A DNA stretch of 64,000 bases from Nocardioides sp. zg-DK7169 (GTDB lineage: Bacteria > Actinomycetota > Actinomycetes > Propionibacteriales > Nocardioidaceae). Shown piece by piece: positions 43,061 through 51,351 of the stretch. A program made the position numbers and the translations under genes. How positions within the stretch are numbered: position 1 is the first letter of the stretch; the number at the start of each line of letters is the position of its first letter. The stretch is taken from contig NZ_JABJRA010000001.1 of assembly GCF_013155365.1 (NCBI RefSeq), positions 372,001 through 436,000 of the forward strand, read 5' to 3'. The notes under the pieces are model-generated. The model made no database searches. It saw nothing but the letters and a program-made list of their open reading frames with translations, and was not told where the DNA came from.

Positions 43061-43753
43061 ATGGTCGCGTATGGACGTGTCGTGGGGCTCGTGGTGGGTC
43101 CGCTGCTGGGCGCGCTGCTCGGATCGCCGGTGGGGGTGACCGTGGGGGTGCCGCCCGCGGCGGCCTCCCCCGCACCGGACCCGGTGGGCGTGTGGCCGCT
43201 GGTCCCCGAGCCCGCCGTGGTCGCCCACTTCGACCCGCCGGCCGAGCCGTGGGGCCCCGGCCACCGCGGGGTCGACCTGCTCGGCACGCCCGGCGCGCGG
43301 GTGCGGGCCGCGCTGCCCGGGACGGTGTCCTTCGCCGGTCGGCTGGCCGGGCGCGGCGTGGTCGTCGTGAGGCACGGCGCCACACGCACGACGTACGAAC
43401 CGGTGACGGCGGGGGTCGAGGTCGGCGCGCCGGTGCCGGCCGGCGGCCCGCTCGGGACCCTCGAGACCGCCGGGTCGCACTGCGCACCGCAGGCCTGCCT
43501 GCACTGGGGCTGGATCGAGGGCGCCGAGACCTACCTCGACCCGCTGCGCCTGGTGGGCGGCGGGCCGGTCCGGCTGCTCCCGCTGGACGCGCCGGCCGGT
43601 ACGCCGCCGCGCGCTGCGGCGCCTCTGCGTCCGGTCGCCCCGGGTCCGGCGCCCCGCGCGGCCGTCGCCGTGCCAGCCCTGGCGGGCGCGGAGCCGGGCT
43701 GGCGGCCGCTCGCGACCCGCGCGGCTCAGGCCCGCGGGTGCGCCTGCTGGTAG
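43061..43753 (+). CDS. M23-type (LytM) peptidase domain protein, secreted
   Basis: 230 residues from the ATG at 43061. A signal-like hydrophobic stretch (VVGLVVGPLLGALLGSPVGVTVGV) ends in AAAS. The LytM-like domain has HRGVDLLGTPGARVRAALPGTVSFAG (the HxxxD zinc pair), VVVVRHGATRTTYEPV, and CLHWGWIEGAETYLDPL. In that last motif the usual His-x-His is Cys-Leu-His, so one active-site His is replaced by Cys; activity may be lost or altered. The role is presumably peptidoglycan hydrolysis or binding. Its last 28 bases overlap xerC, which is convergent. Confidence 0.85.
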   Translation: MVAYGRVVGLVVGPLLGALLGSPVGVTVGVPPAAASPAPDPVGVWPLVPEPAVVAHFDPPAEPWGPGHRGVDLLGTPGARVRAALPGTVSFAGRLAGRGVVVVRHGATRTTYEPVTAGVEVGAPVPAGGPLGTLETAGSHCAPQACLHWGWIEGAETYLDPLRLVGGGPVRLLPLDAPAGTPPRAAAPLRPVAPGPAPRAAVAVPALAGAEPGWRPLATRAAQARGCACW

Positions 43754-44703
43754 GCGCTCCGCAGCCGCTCGCTGCTCACGTGGGTGTAGAGCTGGGTGGT
43801 CGCGAGGGACGCGTGGCCGAGCAGCTCCTGCACCGAGCGCAGGTCGGCCCCGCCCTCGATCAGGTGGGTGGCCGCGCTGTGCCGCAGCCCGTGCGGGCCG
43901 ATGTCGGGGGCACCGGGCACCGCGCCGATCCGGCGGTGCACGAGCGTGCGGACCGCGCGCTGGTCGATGCGCCCGCCCCGGACGCCGAGGAACAGCGCCG
44001 GCCCGGAGTGGTCCTGGGCGAGGAGCGGCCGGCCCTGACGCAGCCAGAAGCGCAGGGCACGGGCGGCCGGGCGCCCGAACGGCACGGAGCGCTCCTTGCG
44101 GCCCTTGCCCAGGACCCGGACCAGCTGGCGGTCGTGGTCGAGGTCGTCGACGTCGAGGCCGACGAGCTCGCCGACCCGGATCCCCGTCGCGTAGAGCAGC
44201 TCGAGCATCGCCACGTCGCGCAGCCCGACCGGGCCGTCGTCGGCGAGGTCGGTGGCGGCCGCGATGAGGTCGCTGGCCTCGTCGGTGCGCAGCACCGCGG
44301 GCAGGGTGCGGTGCGCCTTGGGCGAGCCCAGGCTGGACCCGACGTCCGTGGCCAGGCGCCCGGTGCGCGCCAGCCAGGCGGTGAAGACCCGGGCGGCGGT
44401 GGCGCGGCGCCCGATCGTGGTGCGCGAGCGGCCCAGGGTCTGCTGCTTGGCCAGCCAGCTGCGCAGGGTGCGCAGGTCCAGCTCGGCCACGTCGGTCTGG
44501 CCCAGGCGCGAGGCGTGCTCCAGCAGGCCGGCGACGTCGCCGAGGTAGGCGCGCACGGTGTGCGGGGTCAGGTCGCGCTCGGAGACCAGGTGGCGCTCGT
44601 ATTCGCCGAGCACCCGGGCCATCGGCTCGGGCAGCTCCTCGTCCCCCGCGGCGGGACCGGGCTGAGCGGACGGTGCAGGCGTCCCGGTGCCGTCGTCGGT
44701 CAT
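43726..44703 (-). CDS. xerC: Tyrosine recombinase XerC
   Basis: Site-specific recombinase of 325 residues that with XerD resolves chromosome dimers at dif. The N-terminal SAM-like core-binding domain (VLGEYERHLVSERDLTPHTVRAYLGDVAGLLEHA) precedes the catalytic domain, which holds the conserved residues: Arg in ATGIRVGEL, Lys in GKGRKERSVPF, His/Arg in PHGLRHSAATHL, His in LLGHASLATTQ and the nucleophile Tyr in QLYTHV. A 30-residue Pro/Ala leader is disordered. Location between dprA and rpsB is the normal actinobacterial place, so this is the housekeeping enzyme and not a phage integrase. Confidence 0.96.
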   Translation of the reverse strand: MTDDGTGTPAPSAQPGPAAGDEELPEPMARVLGEYERHLVSERDLTPHTVRAYLGDVAGLLEHASRLGQTDVAELDLRTLRSWLAKQQTLGRSRTTIGRRATAARVFTAWLARTGRLATDVGSSLGSPKAHRTLPAVLRTDEASDLIAAATDLADDGPVGLRDVAMLELLYATGIRVGELVGLDVDDLDHDRQLVRVLGKGRKERSVPFGRPAARALRFWLRQGRPLLAQDHSGPALFLGVRGGRIDQRAVRTLVHRRIGAVPGAPDIGPHGLRHSAATHLIEGGADLRSVQELLGHASLATTQLYTHVSSERLRSAYQQAHPRA

Positions 44704-44730
44704 GGCCCGAGTCTAGGAAGGCGGGACGGC

Positions 44731-45867
44731 TCAGTCGTGAGCGAGGGCGGCGAGCCGCCAGCCGTCCTCGTCGCGCTCGACGTAGCCGCCGCGCTCCAGG
44801 CCGGCCAGCGCCGTCTGCACCTCCAGCAGGGCGATCCCCGCCGTGCGCGCCACCGAGTCGACCGGGGCGCCCTGCGCCAGCGGCACCGCGTCGAGCACCT
44901 GCTGCTGGCGACGGGTGAGCCGGTCGCGGGCACGCTCGCGGGCGCGCGGGACCTGCACCAGGTGCTCCCCCACCGCGCCCAGCACGTCGAGCACGTCTGC
45001 GCCCGAGGTGACCAGGGTGGCGGCTCCGGAGCGCACCAGCTCGTGCACGCCCTGGGAGGACGCGCTGGTGACCGGGCCGGGCACGCCCATCAGGTGCCGG
45101 TTGAGCCGCGAGGTCCAGGTCGCGGTGTTGAGGGCGCCGCTGCGCACCGCCGCCTCCACGACCACCGTCCCCTCGGCCAGGGCGGCGATCAGCCGGTTGC
45201 GGCTGAGGAACCGGATCCGGGTCGGCGCGCACCCCGGCGGCGCCTCCGAGACGACCGCGCCCTCCGCGGCCAGGAACTCCAGCATCGCGCGGTGCGCCAC
45301 CGGATAGACCCGGTCGGCCCCGCAGGCCAGCACCGCGACGCTCGGCCCCTCGGCGGACACCGCCCCGCGGTGGGCGGCGTGGTCGATGCCGTACGCCGCG
45401 CCGGAGACGACGGCGTACCCCTCCCGGCCGGCGATCGCCGCGATCTCCGCCGCGACGGCGGTGCCGTAGGTCGTCGCCGAGCGCGACCCGACGACGGCGA
45501 CCGGGTGGCGCAGCTCGTGAAGGCGCAGCGGGCCGCGCACCCAGAGCCCCACGGGTACGCCGCCGCGTCGGTGCAGTGGCTCGACCGCGGCGAGGTCGTC
45601 GAGCTGCGTCGGCCACTCCTCGTCGCCCGGGATCACGAACCGGAGCCCGAGGTGGTCGGCCCGCTCGAGCTCCGCGACCGGGTCGCAGGCCGCGAGCCGG
45701 GTCGCGACGTCGTCCTGGAGGCCGTCGCTGCCGCGCCCCTCGAGCAGTCGGTCGCGCAGCACCACCGGGCCGAGCTGGGCGACCAGGCTGCTCAGCCGTG
45801 GCTCCCCCGGCTCGCTGAGCCGCGACAGCGCGGCCCGGGCCAGGCGCTCCTCCTCGTGCCCGCTCAT
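44731..45867 (-). CDS. dprA: DNA-processing protein DprA
   Basis: Single-strand DNA-binding, RecA-loading protein of 378 residues. The Rossmann-like DprA core: PVAVVGSRSATTYGTAVAAEIA, VVSGAAYGIDHAAHRGA, VLACGADRVYPVAH, FLSRNRLIAALAEGTVVVEA and SGALNTATWTSRLNRHLMGVPG. A C-terminal winged-helix domain follows (RLTRRQQQVLDAVPLAQGAPVDSVARTAG). The ATG at 45867 overlaps the comM stop by four bases. Dispersed dprA and comM occur even in bacteria not known to be transformable. Confidence 0.96.
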   Translation of the reverse strand: MSGHEEERLARAALSRLSEPGEPRLSSLVAQLGPVVLRDRLLEGRGSDGLQDDVATRLAACDPVAELERADHLGLRFVIPGDEEWPTQLDDLAAVEPLHRRGGVPVGLWVRGPLRLHELRHPVAVVGSRSATTYGTAVAAEIAAIAGREGYAVVSGAAYGIDHAAHRGAVSAEGPSVAVLACGADRVYPVAHRAMLEFLAAEGAVVSEAPPGCAPTRIRFLSRNRLIAALAEGTVVVEAAVRSGALNTATWTSRLNRHLMGVPGPVTSASSQGVHELVRSGAATLVTSGADVLDVLGAVGEHLVQVPRARERARDRLTRRQQQVLDAVPLAQGAPVDSVARTAGIALLEVQTALAGLERGGYVERDEDGWRLAALAHD

Positions 45868-47474
45868 CCGGCGCGCACCTCGATCACGTCGAGCGCGAGG
45901 GGCTCGCCGAGCCGCAGCTGCAGCGCGGCGGCGACGTCCTCGACGCCGGGTCCCGGGCCGGGTCGCACCACGCCGTTGCGCACGGCGGCGAGGTCCATGA
46001 CGCTCAGCGCGAGCCGGTGCACCCGCACCGCGCCGCGCGCGGTCAGCCGGCCGGCGTAGATCCGGTCGTCGACCAGCCGCTGCCCGGCCGCGTCGAGAGG
46101 CCACGACTCGCGCAGCACCGCGCCGGGGACGTGGGCGTTGAGGCGCCACGCGAGGCCGGCGTACCGCTCGGCCTGGCGTCGCCGCGCGGCGTGCACCCGG
46201 CGCCGGATCACCGCGGAGGACTCGCGCACCGCGAAGCGGTGGTCGTCGTGGGGGCTGAACGCCGGCACGTGGCGCACGATGTCGACGCGGTCGGCGACCG
46301 GACCGGTCACCTTGGCCCGGTAGTCGCGGCGGCGCACCTCGGGGCACTGGCAGCGGTTGGTGCGGGCGCTGGCGGTGTACTCCCCGCACGGGCAGGGGTT
46401 GCATGCCAGCACCACGATGCCGCGCGCCGGGAGCCGGACCTGCTCGTCGGTGCGGGCGATCACGATGTCGCCGCTCTCCAGGGGCTGGCGCAGCGCCTCG
46501 ATGACGTCGCTGCGAAACAGCGGGAACTCGTCGAGGAACAGGACCCCGCCGTGGGCCAGGCTGACCGCGCCGGGGCGCACCTGTCCCGACCCGCCGCCCA
46601 CGATGCTGGTCTTGCTGGCGTCGTGGTGCGGGGCCGAGAACGGCGGCCGCACGAGCATCCCGTGATCGGGATCGAGGGTGCCGGCCAGGGAGTGAAGCGC
46701 GGTGAGCTCGAGGGACTCGTCGGGCTCGAGGTCGGGCAGCACCGAGGGCAGCCGCTCGGCGATGCTGGTCTTGCCCGCTCCCTTCGGCCCCGACAGCATC
46801 AGGTGGTGCCCGCCTGCGGCGGCCACCTCGAGGGCGTAGCGGGTGTCCTCCAGGCCCATCAGGTCGGCCATGTCGACCTCCTCCATGCGGGTCTCCCCGC
46901 GCCAGGCCAGCAGCCGCGATCCCGAGGACGTCACCACCGGCGGCGCCTCGGGGACCTCCTCCCCGCGCAGCTCGGCCACCACCTGGGCCAGCGAGCGCAT
47001 GCCCAGCACCGAGGTGCCGGGCACCATCGCCGCCTCCTGGGCCTGGGGCTCGGGCACGAACACCCGGCGCAGCCCGCGCGCGGATCCGGCCAGCACCATC
47101 GGCAGCACCCCCTGCACCGGGCGCAGGGCCCCGTCCAGGGACAGCTCGCCGATGAACAGCGCGTCCTCCAGCGCCCGCGGGGGGACGCACCCGTCGGCCG
47201 CCAGCAGCGAGATCGCGATCGCAAGATCGAAGTGGGTGCCGGACTTGTGGAGGTCGGCGGGCGAGAGCAGGATCGTGATCCGCTTCGTCGCCGGCCAGGG
47301 CAGCGAGGAGTTGATGATCGCCATCCGCACCCGGTCGCGGGACTCGTTGAGCGAGACGTCTGGGCGCCCGACCATCGTGGTGCCCACCTGACCGGGCGAG
47401 ACATCGCTCTGCACGTCGATCACGTGCCCCAGGGCGCCGCGCAGCGAGACCGTGCGCGCGGTGGCGAACGGCAT
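45864..47474 (-). CDS. comM: Mg-chelatase-like AAA+ ATPase (ComM/YifB)
   Basis: 536 residues. ComM is a branch-migration helicase that assists integration of single strands. The N-terminal ChlI domain (FATARTVSLRGALGHVIDV, LPWPATKRITILLSPADLHKSGTHFDLAIAI) precedes the AAA+ domain with Walker A LSGPKGAGKTS and Walker B GGVLFLDEFPLF; ACNPCPCGEY and the ChlI-C sequence RQAERYAGLAWRLNAHVPG follow. The ATG at 47474 overlaps the yraN stop (TGATG), so yraN-comM-dprA are coupled. Confidence 0.95.
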   Translation of the reverse strand: MPFATARTVSLRGALGHVIDVQSDVSPGQVGTTMVGRPDVSLNESRDRVRMAIINSSLPWPATKRITILLSPADLHKSGTHFDLAIAISLLAADGCVPPRALEDALFIGELSLDGALRPVQGVLPMVLAGSARGLRRVFVPEPQAQEAAMVPGTSVLGMRSLAQVVAELRGEEVPEAPPVVTSSGSRLLAWRGETRMEEVDMADLMGLEDTRYALEVAAAGGHHLMLSGPKGAGKTSIAERLPSVLPDLEPDESLELTALHSLAGTLDPDHGMLVRPPFSAPHHDASKTSIVGGGSGQVRPGAVSLAHGGVLFLDEFPLFRSDVIEALRQPLESGDIVIARTDEQVRLPARGIVVLACNPCPCGEYTASARTNRCQCPEVRRRDYRAKVTGPVADRVDIVRHVPAFSPHDDHRFAVRESSAVIRRRVHAARRRQAERYAGLAWRLNAHVPGAVLRESWPLDAAGQRLVDDRIYAGRLTARGAVRVHRLALSVMDLAAVRNGVVRPGPGPGVEDVAAALQLRLGEPLALDVIEVRAG

Positions 47475-47842
47475 CAGCCGATCCCGGGGACGTGCTCGAC
47501 CACCGAGGCGCCCTTGCGCGGGCGCAGCACCGCGACCAGGTCGACGCGGATGTCCACCGGCCCGAGGCCGCGCGCCTGGCGCCAGCGCTCCCCCAGCCGC
47601 TGGAGGCGGGCGAGCTTGACCTCGTCGACCGCCTCGTGGGGCGTGCCGCGCTCGCTGCTGGAGCGGGTCTTGACCTCGCACACCACCAGCACCGGCCCGT
47701 CGCGGAGCACCAGGTCGATCTCGCCGGCGTCGCAGCGCCAGTTGCGGTCGAGCAGGACCATGCCCCGCTGGGTGAGGTGGCGCACCGCCAGGGTCTCGCC
47801 GTACTGCCCGAGGGCAAGGTTGCGGGCTGCTGTCGTCGTCAT
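47474..47842 (-). CDS. yraN: YraN-family (UPF0102) putative nuclease-fold protein
   Basis: 122 residues of the UPF0102 family, a Holliday-junction-resolvase-like endonuclease fold. Family residues are visible: LGQYGETLAVRHLTQRGMVLLDRNWRCDAGEIDLV (with the GEIDL motif) and VCEVKTRSS (EVKxR), which together make the nuclease-like acidic/lysine site. Activity has not been generally demonstrated for the family. The ATG at 47842 fits the family start. It heads the yraN-comM-dprA-xerC run. Confidence 0.93.
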   Translation of the reverse strand: MTTTAARNLALGQYGETLAVRHLTQRGMVLLDRNWRCDAGEIDLVLRDGPVLVVCEVKTRSSSERGTPHEAVDEVKLARLQRLGERWRQARGLGPVDIRVDLVAVLRPRKGASVVEHVPGIG

Positions 47843-47960
47843 GGGCTGACCTCCTGCGGTCAGCCTCCGGCCTCGGGCACGGCGCCGGGCGGGACCCGGT
47901 CTCGGGCTGTGGACGCCACCCGTCGTCGGCGACCCTGTGGACGCCAGGTGGCCCGCCTCG

Positions 47961-48048
47961 CACCACAAACCCCGACTCGCCGCACCACAAACGCCGACTC
48001 GCCGCACCACAAGCGCCGACTCGCCGCGCCACAAGGGCCGACTCGGCG
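47961..48048. repeat. Four tandem 22-base units between TadG-like stop and yraN
   Basis: Four imperfect 22-base units at 47961-47982, 47983-48004, 48005-48026 and 48027-48048. Read on the minus strand, each contains GAGTCGG, then a short variable word, then TTGTGGYG. The block ends two bases from the TadG-like stop codon at 48051, so it is transcribed at that gene's 3' end. The same unit recurs at 60819-60915. Confidence 0.9.
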
Positions 48049-48050
48049 GG

Positions 48051-49745
48051 TCAGCCGCGCAGGACGGGGACGCCGCAGTCCGGGGTGGGCGCCAGGTGGA
48101 TGCGGCCGCCGGCGACCTCGAGGCCGAGGGAGCGCAGGAGCGGGGTCAGCACCGTGGTGTTCAACCTCGCGAGCAGCCAGTTGACCGTCTCGGTGAGCAG
48201 CCGGTCGACCAGCCACGAGGTGGCGATCCCGATCGGGATCCCGAGCGCGGTGAGCTGCGCGGTGGTGATCGAGACCTGACCCACCGGCAGCCCGTCGCCC
48301 TGGCCGACGAGGCCGGGCGTCTCGAAGCTGCCGGGCGCCCAGGGGACGGACACCGAGGTCGACGCGCCGGCCGGGGTGACCTTGATGCTGAGCGGCGCGC
48401 TGATCAGGTCGGGCACGACGTTCGCCGGGTCCCAGGTCGCCACCCGGAGGCGGACGGCGAGGTCGAGGTCGAGGAGGCCGTGCACGGCGTCGAAGCGCAC
48501 GCTGCGTCCGCCGGCCCCGCACACCACGTCGCGCAGTCGCGCACGCACCGGTGTCAGGTCGAGCGACAGGTCGAGGTTCAGCGCCACGGTGGTCCCGGCG
48601 ATCTTCACCACGACCTCCTCGCTGCCCGGGGCGAGGTTCCCCACCCTGAGCTGGACCTGGGAGCTGTACCCCTCGACGCGGTCCACGGTCCCGCAGTAGA
48701 GGACCGGGCGCTGGCCCACGCCCAGCGAGACCGGCAGGTCGACGGTCACCCCGAGGACCCCGAGGGTGTTCAGGAAGCCGCCGAGGCGCCCGAGGAGATC
48801 GGCGCTGGAGAACCCGAGACCCGCGTCCAGACCGAGCAGGTTCGTGCCGTTGGCCAGGAACAGCGAGGCGGCGACGAGGTCGAGGAGGTTCACCTCGGCG
48901 TCGAGCGCCGAGCGGCCCGCGGTGTCGATCTCCACCAGGCTGGCGAGGGTGAGGTCGAGGTGCGGCAGGTTGACCTGGGCGAGGCGCTGGAGCAGGTCGA
49001 TCTCGGCGACCCGCCCGGTGTCGCGCCGCAGGACGTCGGCGGTGGCGAGGAACAGGCGCGACAAGGTGACCTCGGTGCCCAGCAGGCTGTCCCAGTCCAG
49101 TGCGTCGACGTCGAGCCCGAGGCCGTCGGCGCCGAACAGGTCCAGCAGCCGTACGTCGACCGCGGCCAGGCCCTGCAGGTCGAGCACGCTCAGGTCGACC
49201 TGTCCGCCCAGGAGCGCCAGCAGCGGGCGCAGCACCGCCGACTCGTTCGAGCTCAGCCCGGCGGCGTAGGAACCGACCCGGAAGCACGAGGCCTTCTCCG
49301 CGGAGGCCACCGCCGCCCGGCTCGCGCGACCCGAACCGCCGGCGATCGCGAAGTCGACGGCGCCGTCGGCGCGCACGCGCACCGCGTTCGGGACCTCCTC
49401 GGCGCCGACCGGCACGAACCCGCCCGTCGGGGAGACGCGACCGAGCTCGTAGCTCAGCTCGGCCGGGTCCCCCAGGACGTCGTCGTTGCGGGACAGCGTG
49501 GCGGCGAGCACCGGGTCGAGGCTGGTGCCGTACTCCGAGCGGGCGCGCCCGTCGAGCTCGCGCGCGAGGTCGATCGCGGCGACGTCGGCGAGCGCCTGCA
49601 GGTCGCGGCGCACGACGCGCTGCATCCCGAGGTCCACCGCGAAGGCCGCGACCAGCAGGCACAGCGCCACGACGACCGCGACCAGCACGAGGACCGCGCC
49701 CCGCTCCTCGCGCCTCTCCCGGTCCCGGCCGAGATGGCCGGCCAT
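48051..49745 (-). CDS. TadG-like secreted/membrane protein, 564 residues
   Basis: An Flp-pilus-type TadG-like N-terminus, ERREERGAVLVLVAVVVALCLLVAAFAVDLGMQR, followed by RDLQALADVAAIDLARELDG, is the classic Tad pseudopilin-related segment. The remaining 470 residues form a large extracellular part rich in Leu, Asp and Val (QVDLSVLDLQGLAAVDVRLLDL, LDWDSLLGTEVTLSRLFLAT) with few Lys. Much larger than ordinary TadG domains. The ATG at 49745 overlaps the TadE-like stop (TGATG). No tadA/B/C secretion genes are in the window, so it may use a locus elsewhere. Confidence 0.8.
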   Translation of the reverse strand: MAGHLGRDRERREERGAVLVLVAVVVALCLLVAAFAVDLGMQRVVRRDLQALADVAAIDLARELDGRARSEYGTSLDPVLAATLSRNDDVLGDPAELSYELGRVSPTGGFVPVGAEEVPNAVRVRADGAVDFAIAGGSGRASRAAVASAEKASCFRVGSYAAGLSSNESAVLRPLLALLGGQVDLSVLDLQGLAAVDVRLLDLFGADGLGLDVDALDWDSLLGTEVTLSRLFLATADVLRRDTGRVAEIDLLQRLAQVNLPHLDLTLASLVEIDTAGRSALDAEVNLLDLVAASLFLANGTNLLGLDAGLGFSSADLLGRLGGFLNTLGVLGVTVDLPVSLGVGQRPVLYCGTVDRVEGYSSQVQLRVGNLAPGSEEVVVKIAGTTVALNLDLSLDLTPVRARLRDVVCGAGGRSVRFDAVHGLLDLDLAVRLRVATWDPANVVPDLISAPLSIKVTPAGASTSVSVPWAPGSFETPGLVGQGDGLPVGQVSITTAQLTALGIPIGIATSWLVDRLLTETVNWLLARLNTTVLTPLLRSLGLEVAGGRIHLAPTPDCGVPVLRG

Positions 49746-50185
49746 CAGCTGACCCGGGCCACGGCGGTGTAGGAGAGCCGGTCGGGCAGGACCAGCCCGA
49801 GCCCCGGGAAGGACGGCAGCAGCGGGTCCGCCTCGTAGTCGTAGCTCAGCGTCACGGTGACGCACAGCGGCTCCGCCTCGGCGCCGCAGCGCTGCGGCGC
49901 GGACACCTCGCAGGTCATCGCCGCGCTGGCGCAGGTGACGCCGTAGCTGTCCAGCGAGCCGTCGATCACGGCGAGCGCGTCGGCGCCCCCGGTGTTGGCG
50001 TCGACCTCGACGGCGACCGCGCGCGCCCCCTCCGAGGCGCCCTGGGACAGCGCCTGGCGGAAGCTGAGCAGGTAGCCGTAGCTGATGACCGCGAACACCA
50101 GCAGGAGCAGCAACGGCACGACGAGCGCGAACTCGACCGCCGCCGCGCCGCGCTCGGAGCGCGCACGGGACCGGGGCATCGGCAC
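49745..50185 (-). CDS. TadE-like protein
   Basis: 146 residues. The TadE motif is clear: RSERGAAAVEFALVVPLLLLLVFAVISYGYLLSFRQALSQGASEGARAVA, a single N-terminal helix preceded by RGAAAVEFAL. Two Cys pairs in the mature domain (VTCASAAMTCEV, RCGAEAEPLC) may form disulfides outside the cell. Starts at 50185 (MPMP) and 50179 (MPRS) are both possible. Coupled to the TadG-like gene, together forming the minor-pilin-like pair of a Tad system. Confidence 0.88.
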   Translation of the reverse strand: MPMPRSRARSERGAAAVEFALVVPLLLLLVFAVISYGYLLSFRQALSQGASEGARAVAVEVDANTGGADALAVIDGSLDSYGVTCASAAMTCEVSAPQRCGAEAEPLCVTVTLSYDYEADPLLPSFPGLGLVLPDRLSYTAVARVS

Positions 50186-50308
50186 ACCTTCGACCGGAGG
50201 GAGGCGGACGGTCCGAGGCCGCCACCTGCGGCTTGCGAACCGCTCCCGGACCCTAGGACAGCCGCCTCGCGCCTGGCAGCACCCGCGCCGCGAGATGGCC
50301 CGAACGGG

Positions 50309-50617
50309 CTACTGCTTGGGCGGATCGATGTCCGAAGGGCTGAGCTCCTCGACGTTGACGTCCTTGAAGGTCAGCACCTTGACGTTCTTCGCGAAGCGGG
50401 CGGGGCGATACATGTCCCACACCCAGGCGTCGGTCATCGAGACCTCGAAGAAGACCTCGCCGGCCTCGGTGCGCGCCTTCACGTCGACCTGGTTGCACAG
50501 GTAGAAGCGGCGGTCGGTCTCCACGACGTACTTGAAGATGCCGACGACGTCGCGGTACTCGCGATAGAGGGTGAGCTCCATCTCGGCCTCGTAGCGCTCG
50601 AGGTCCTCGGTGCTCAT
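50309..50617 (-). CDS. DUF2469 family protein
   Basis: 102-residue conserved actinobacterial protein of unknown function. It begins MSTEDLERYEAEMELTLYREYRDVVGIFKYVVETDRRFYLCNQVDV and has the conserved FFEVSMTDAWVWDMYRP block. The family is nearly always found next to rnhB, as here, and the ATG at 50617 overlaps the rnhB stop by four bases. No catalytic motif is apparent. Confidence 0.93.
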   Translation of the reverse strand: MSTEDLERYEAEMELTLYREYRDVVGIFKYVVETDRRFYLCNQVDVKARTEAGEVFFEVSMTDAWVWDMYRPARFAKNVKVLTFKDVNVEELSPSDIDPPKQ

Positions 50618-51351
50618 CGCGTCTCCTCCAGGGTCTGCCCCTCGCTCAGCCCAGCCAGGACCGACGGGGTCTCGCCATTGTGCCCCGGCGCGTCGACCTC
50701 GAGGCCCGCGGCCCGCCGGACGTTGACGAACCGCATCCGGTGAACCGGACAGGGGCCGTGCTCGCGCAGCGCCGCGGTGTGGGTGCGGGTGATGTAGCCC
50801 TTGTGGGTCTTGAAGTCGTACGCCGGGTACTCCGCGTCCAGCCCGGTCATCAGCCGGTCGCGGGTCACCTTGGCGATCACCGAGGCGGCCGCGACGCAGG
50901 CCGCGACCCGGTCTCCCTTCCAGATCGCCAGGTTGGGCACGCCGAGCCCGTCGACGGGGAACCCGTCGCTGAGCACGTACGACGGGGCGACGTCGAGCAG
51001 CGCGACCGCGCGGCGCAGCGCCTCGACGTTGGCGACGTGCATGCCGAGCCGGTCGCACTCCTCGTGCGAGACCACGACCACCGACCACGACTGCGCCCGG
51101 GCCACGACCTCCTCGTAGCAGCGCTCCCGGGCCCGCTCGGTGAGCAGCTTGGAGTCCGCGAGTCCCGGGATCACGCCGGCGCGCCCCGGCCGCAGCACGA
51201 CCGCCCCGGCCACCAGCGGGCCCGCGCAGGCGCCGCGGCCGGCCTCGTCGACGCCGGCCACCGGGTCCAGACCGTGGCGGCGCAGCGCGCGCTCGTAGCC
51301 GTACATCCCGGCGTCGCGCCGCACGGTCACGCCGCGTGGCAGCACGCTCAC
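50614..51351 (-). CDS. rnhB: Ribonuclease HII
   Basis: Removes ribonucleotides and RNA primers from DNA. 245 residues. The catalytic acidic residues are in VAGVDEAGRGACAGP (Asp35, Glu36), LSDG and RDRLM; ADSKLLTERARERCYEEV and DFKTHKGYITRTHTAAL are family blocks. A 35-residue C-terminal extension (GLEVDAPGHNGETPSVLAG) is beyond the usual end. The GTG at 51351 overlaps the lepB stop (GTGA). Confidence 0.96.
   Translation of the reverse strand: MSVLPRGVTVRRDAGMYGYERALRRHGLDPVAGVDEAGRGACAGPLVAGAVVLRPGRAGVIPGLADSKLLTERARERCYEEVVARAQSWSVVVVSHEECDRLGMHVANVEALRRAVALLDVAPSYVLSDGFPVDGLGVPNLAIWKGDRVAACVAAASVIAKVTRDRLMTGLDAEYPAYDFKTHKGYITRTHTAALREHGPCPVHRMRFVNVRRAAGLEVDAPGHNGETPSVLAGLSEGQTLEETR

Noticed and set aside
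43726..44703. Phage integrase from a mobile element
   Set aside because: Length, full catalytic set and placement next to dprA and rpsB identify the housekeeping XerC.
47961..48048. Possible CRISPR array
   Set aside because: The 22-base units are contiguous with no unique spacers of normal length, so this is a tandem repeat.
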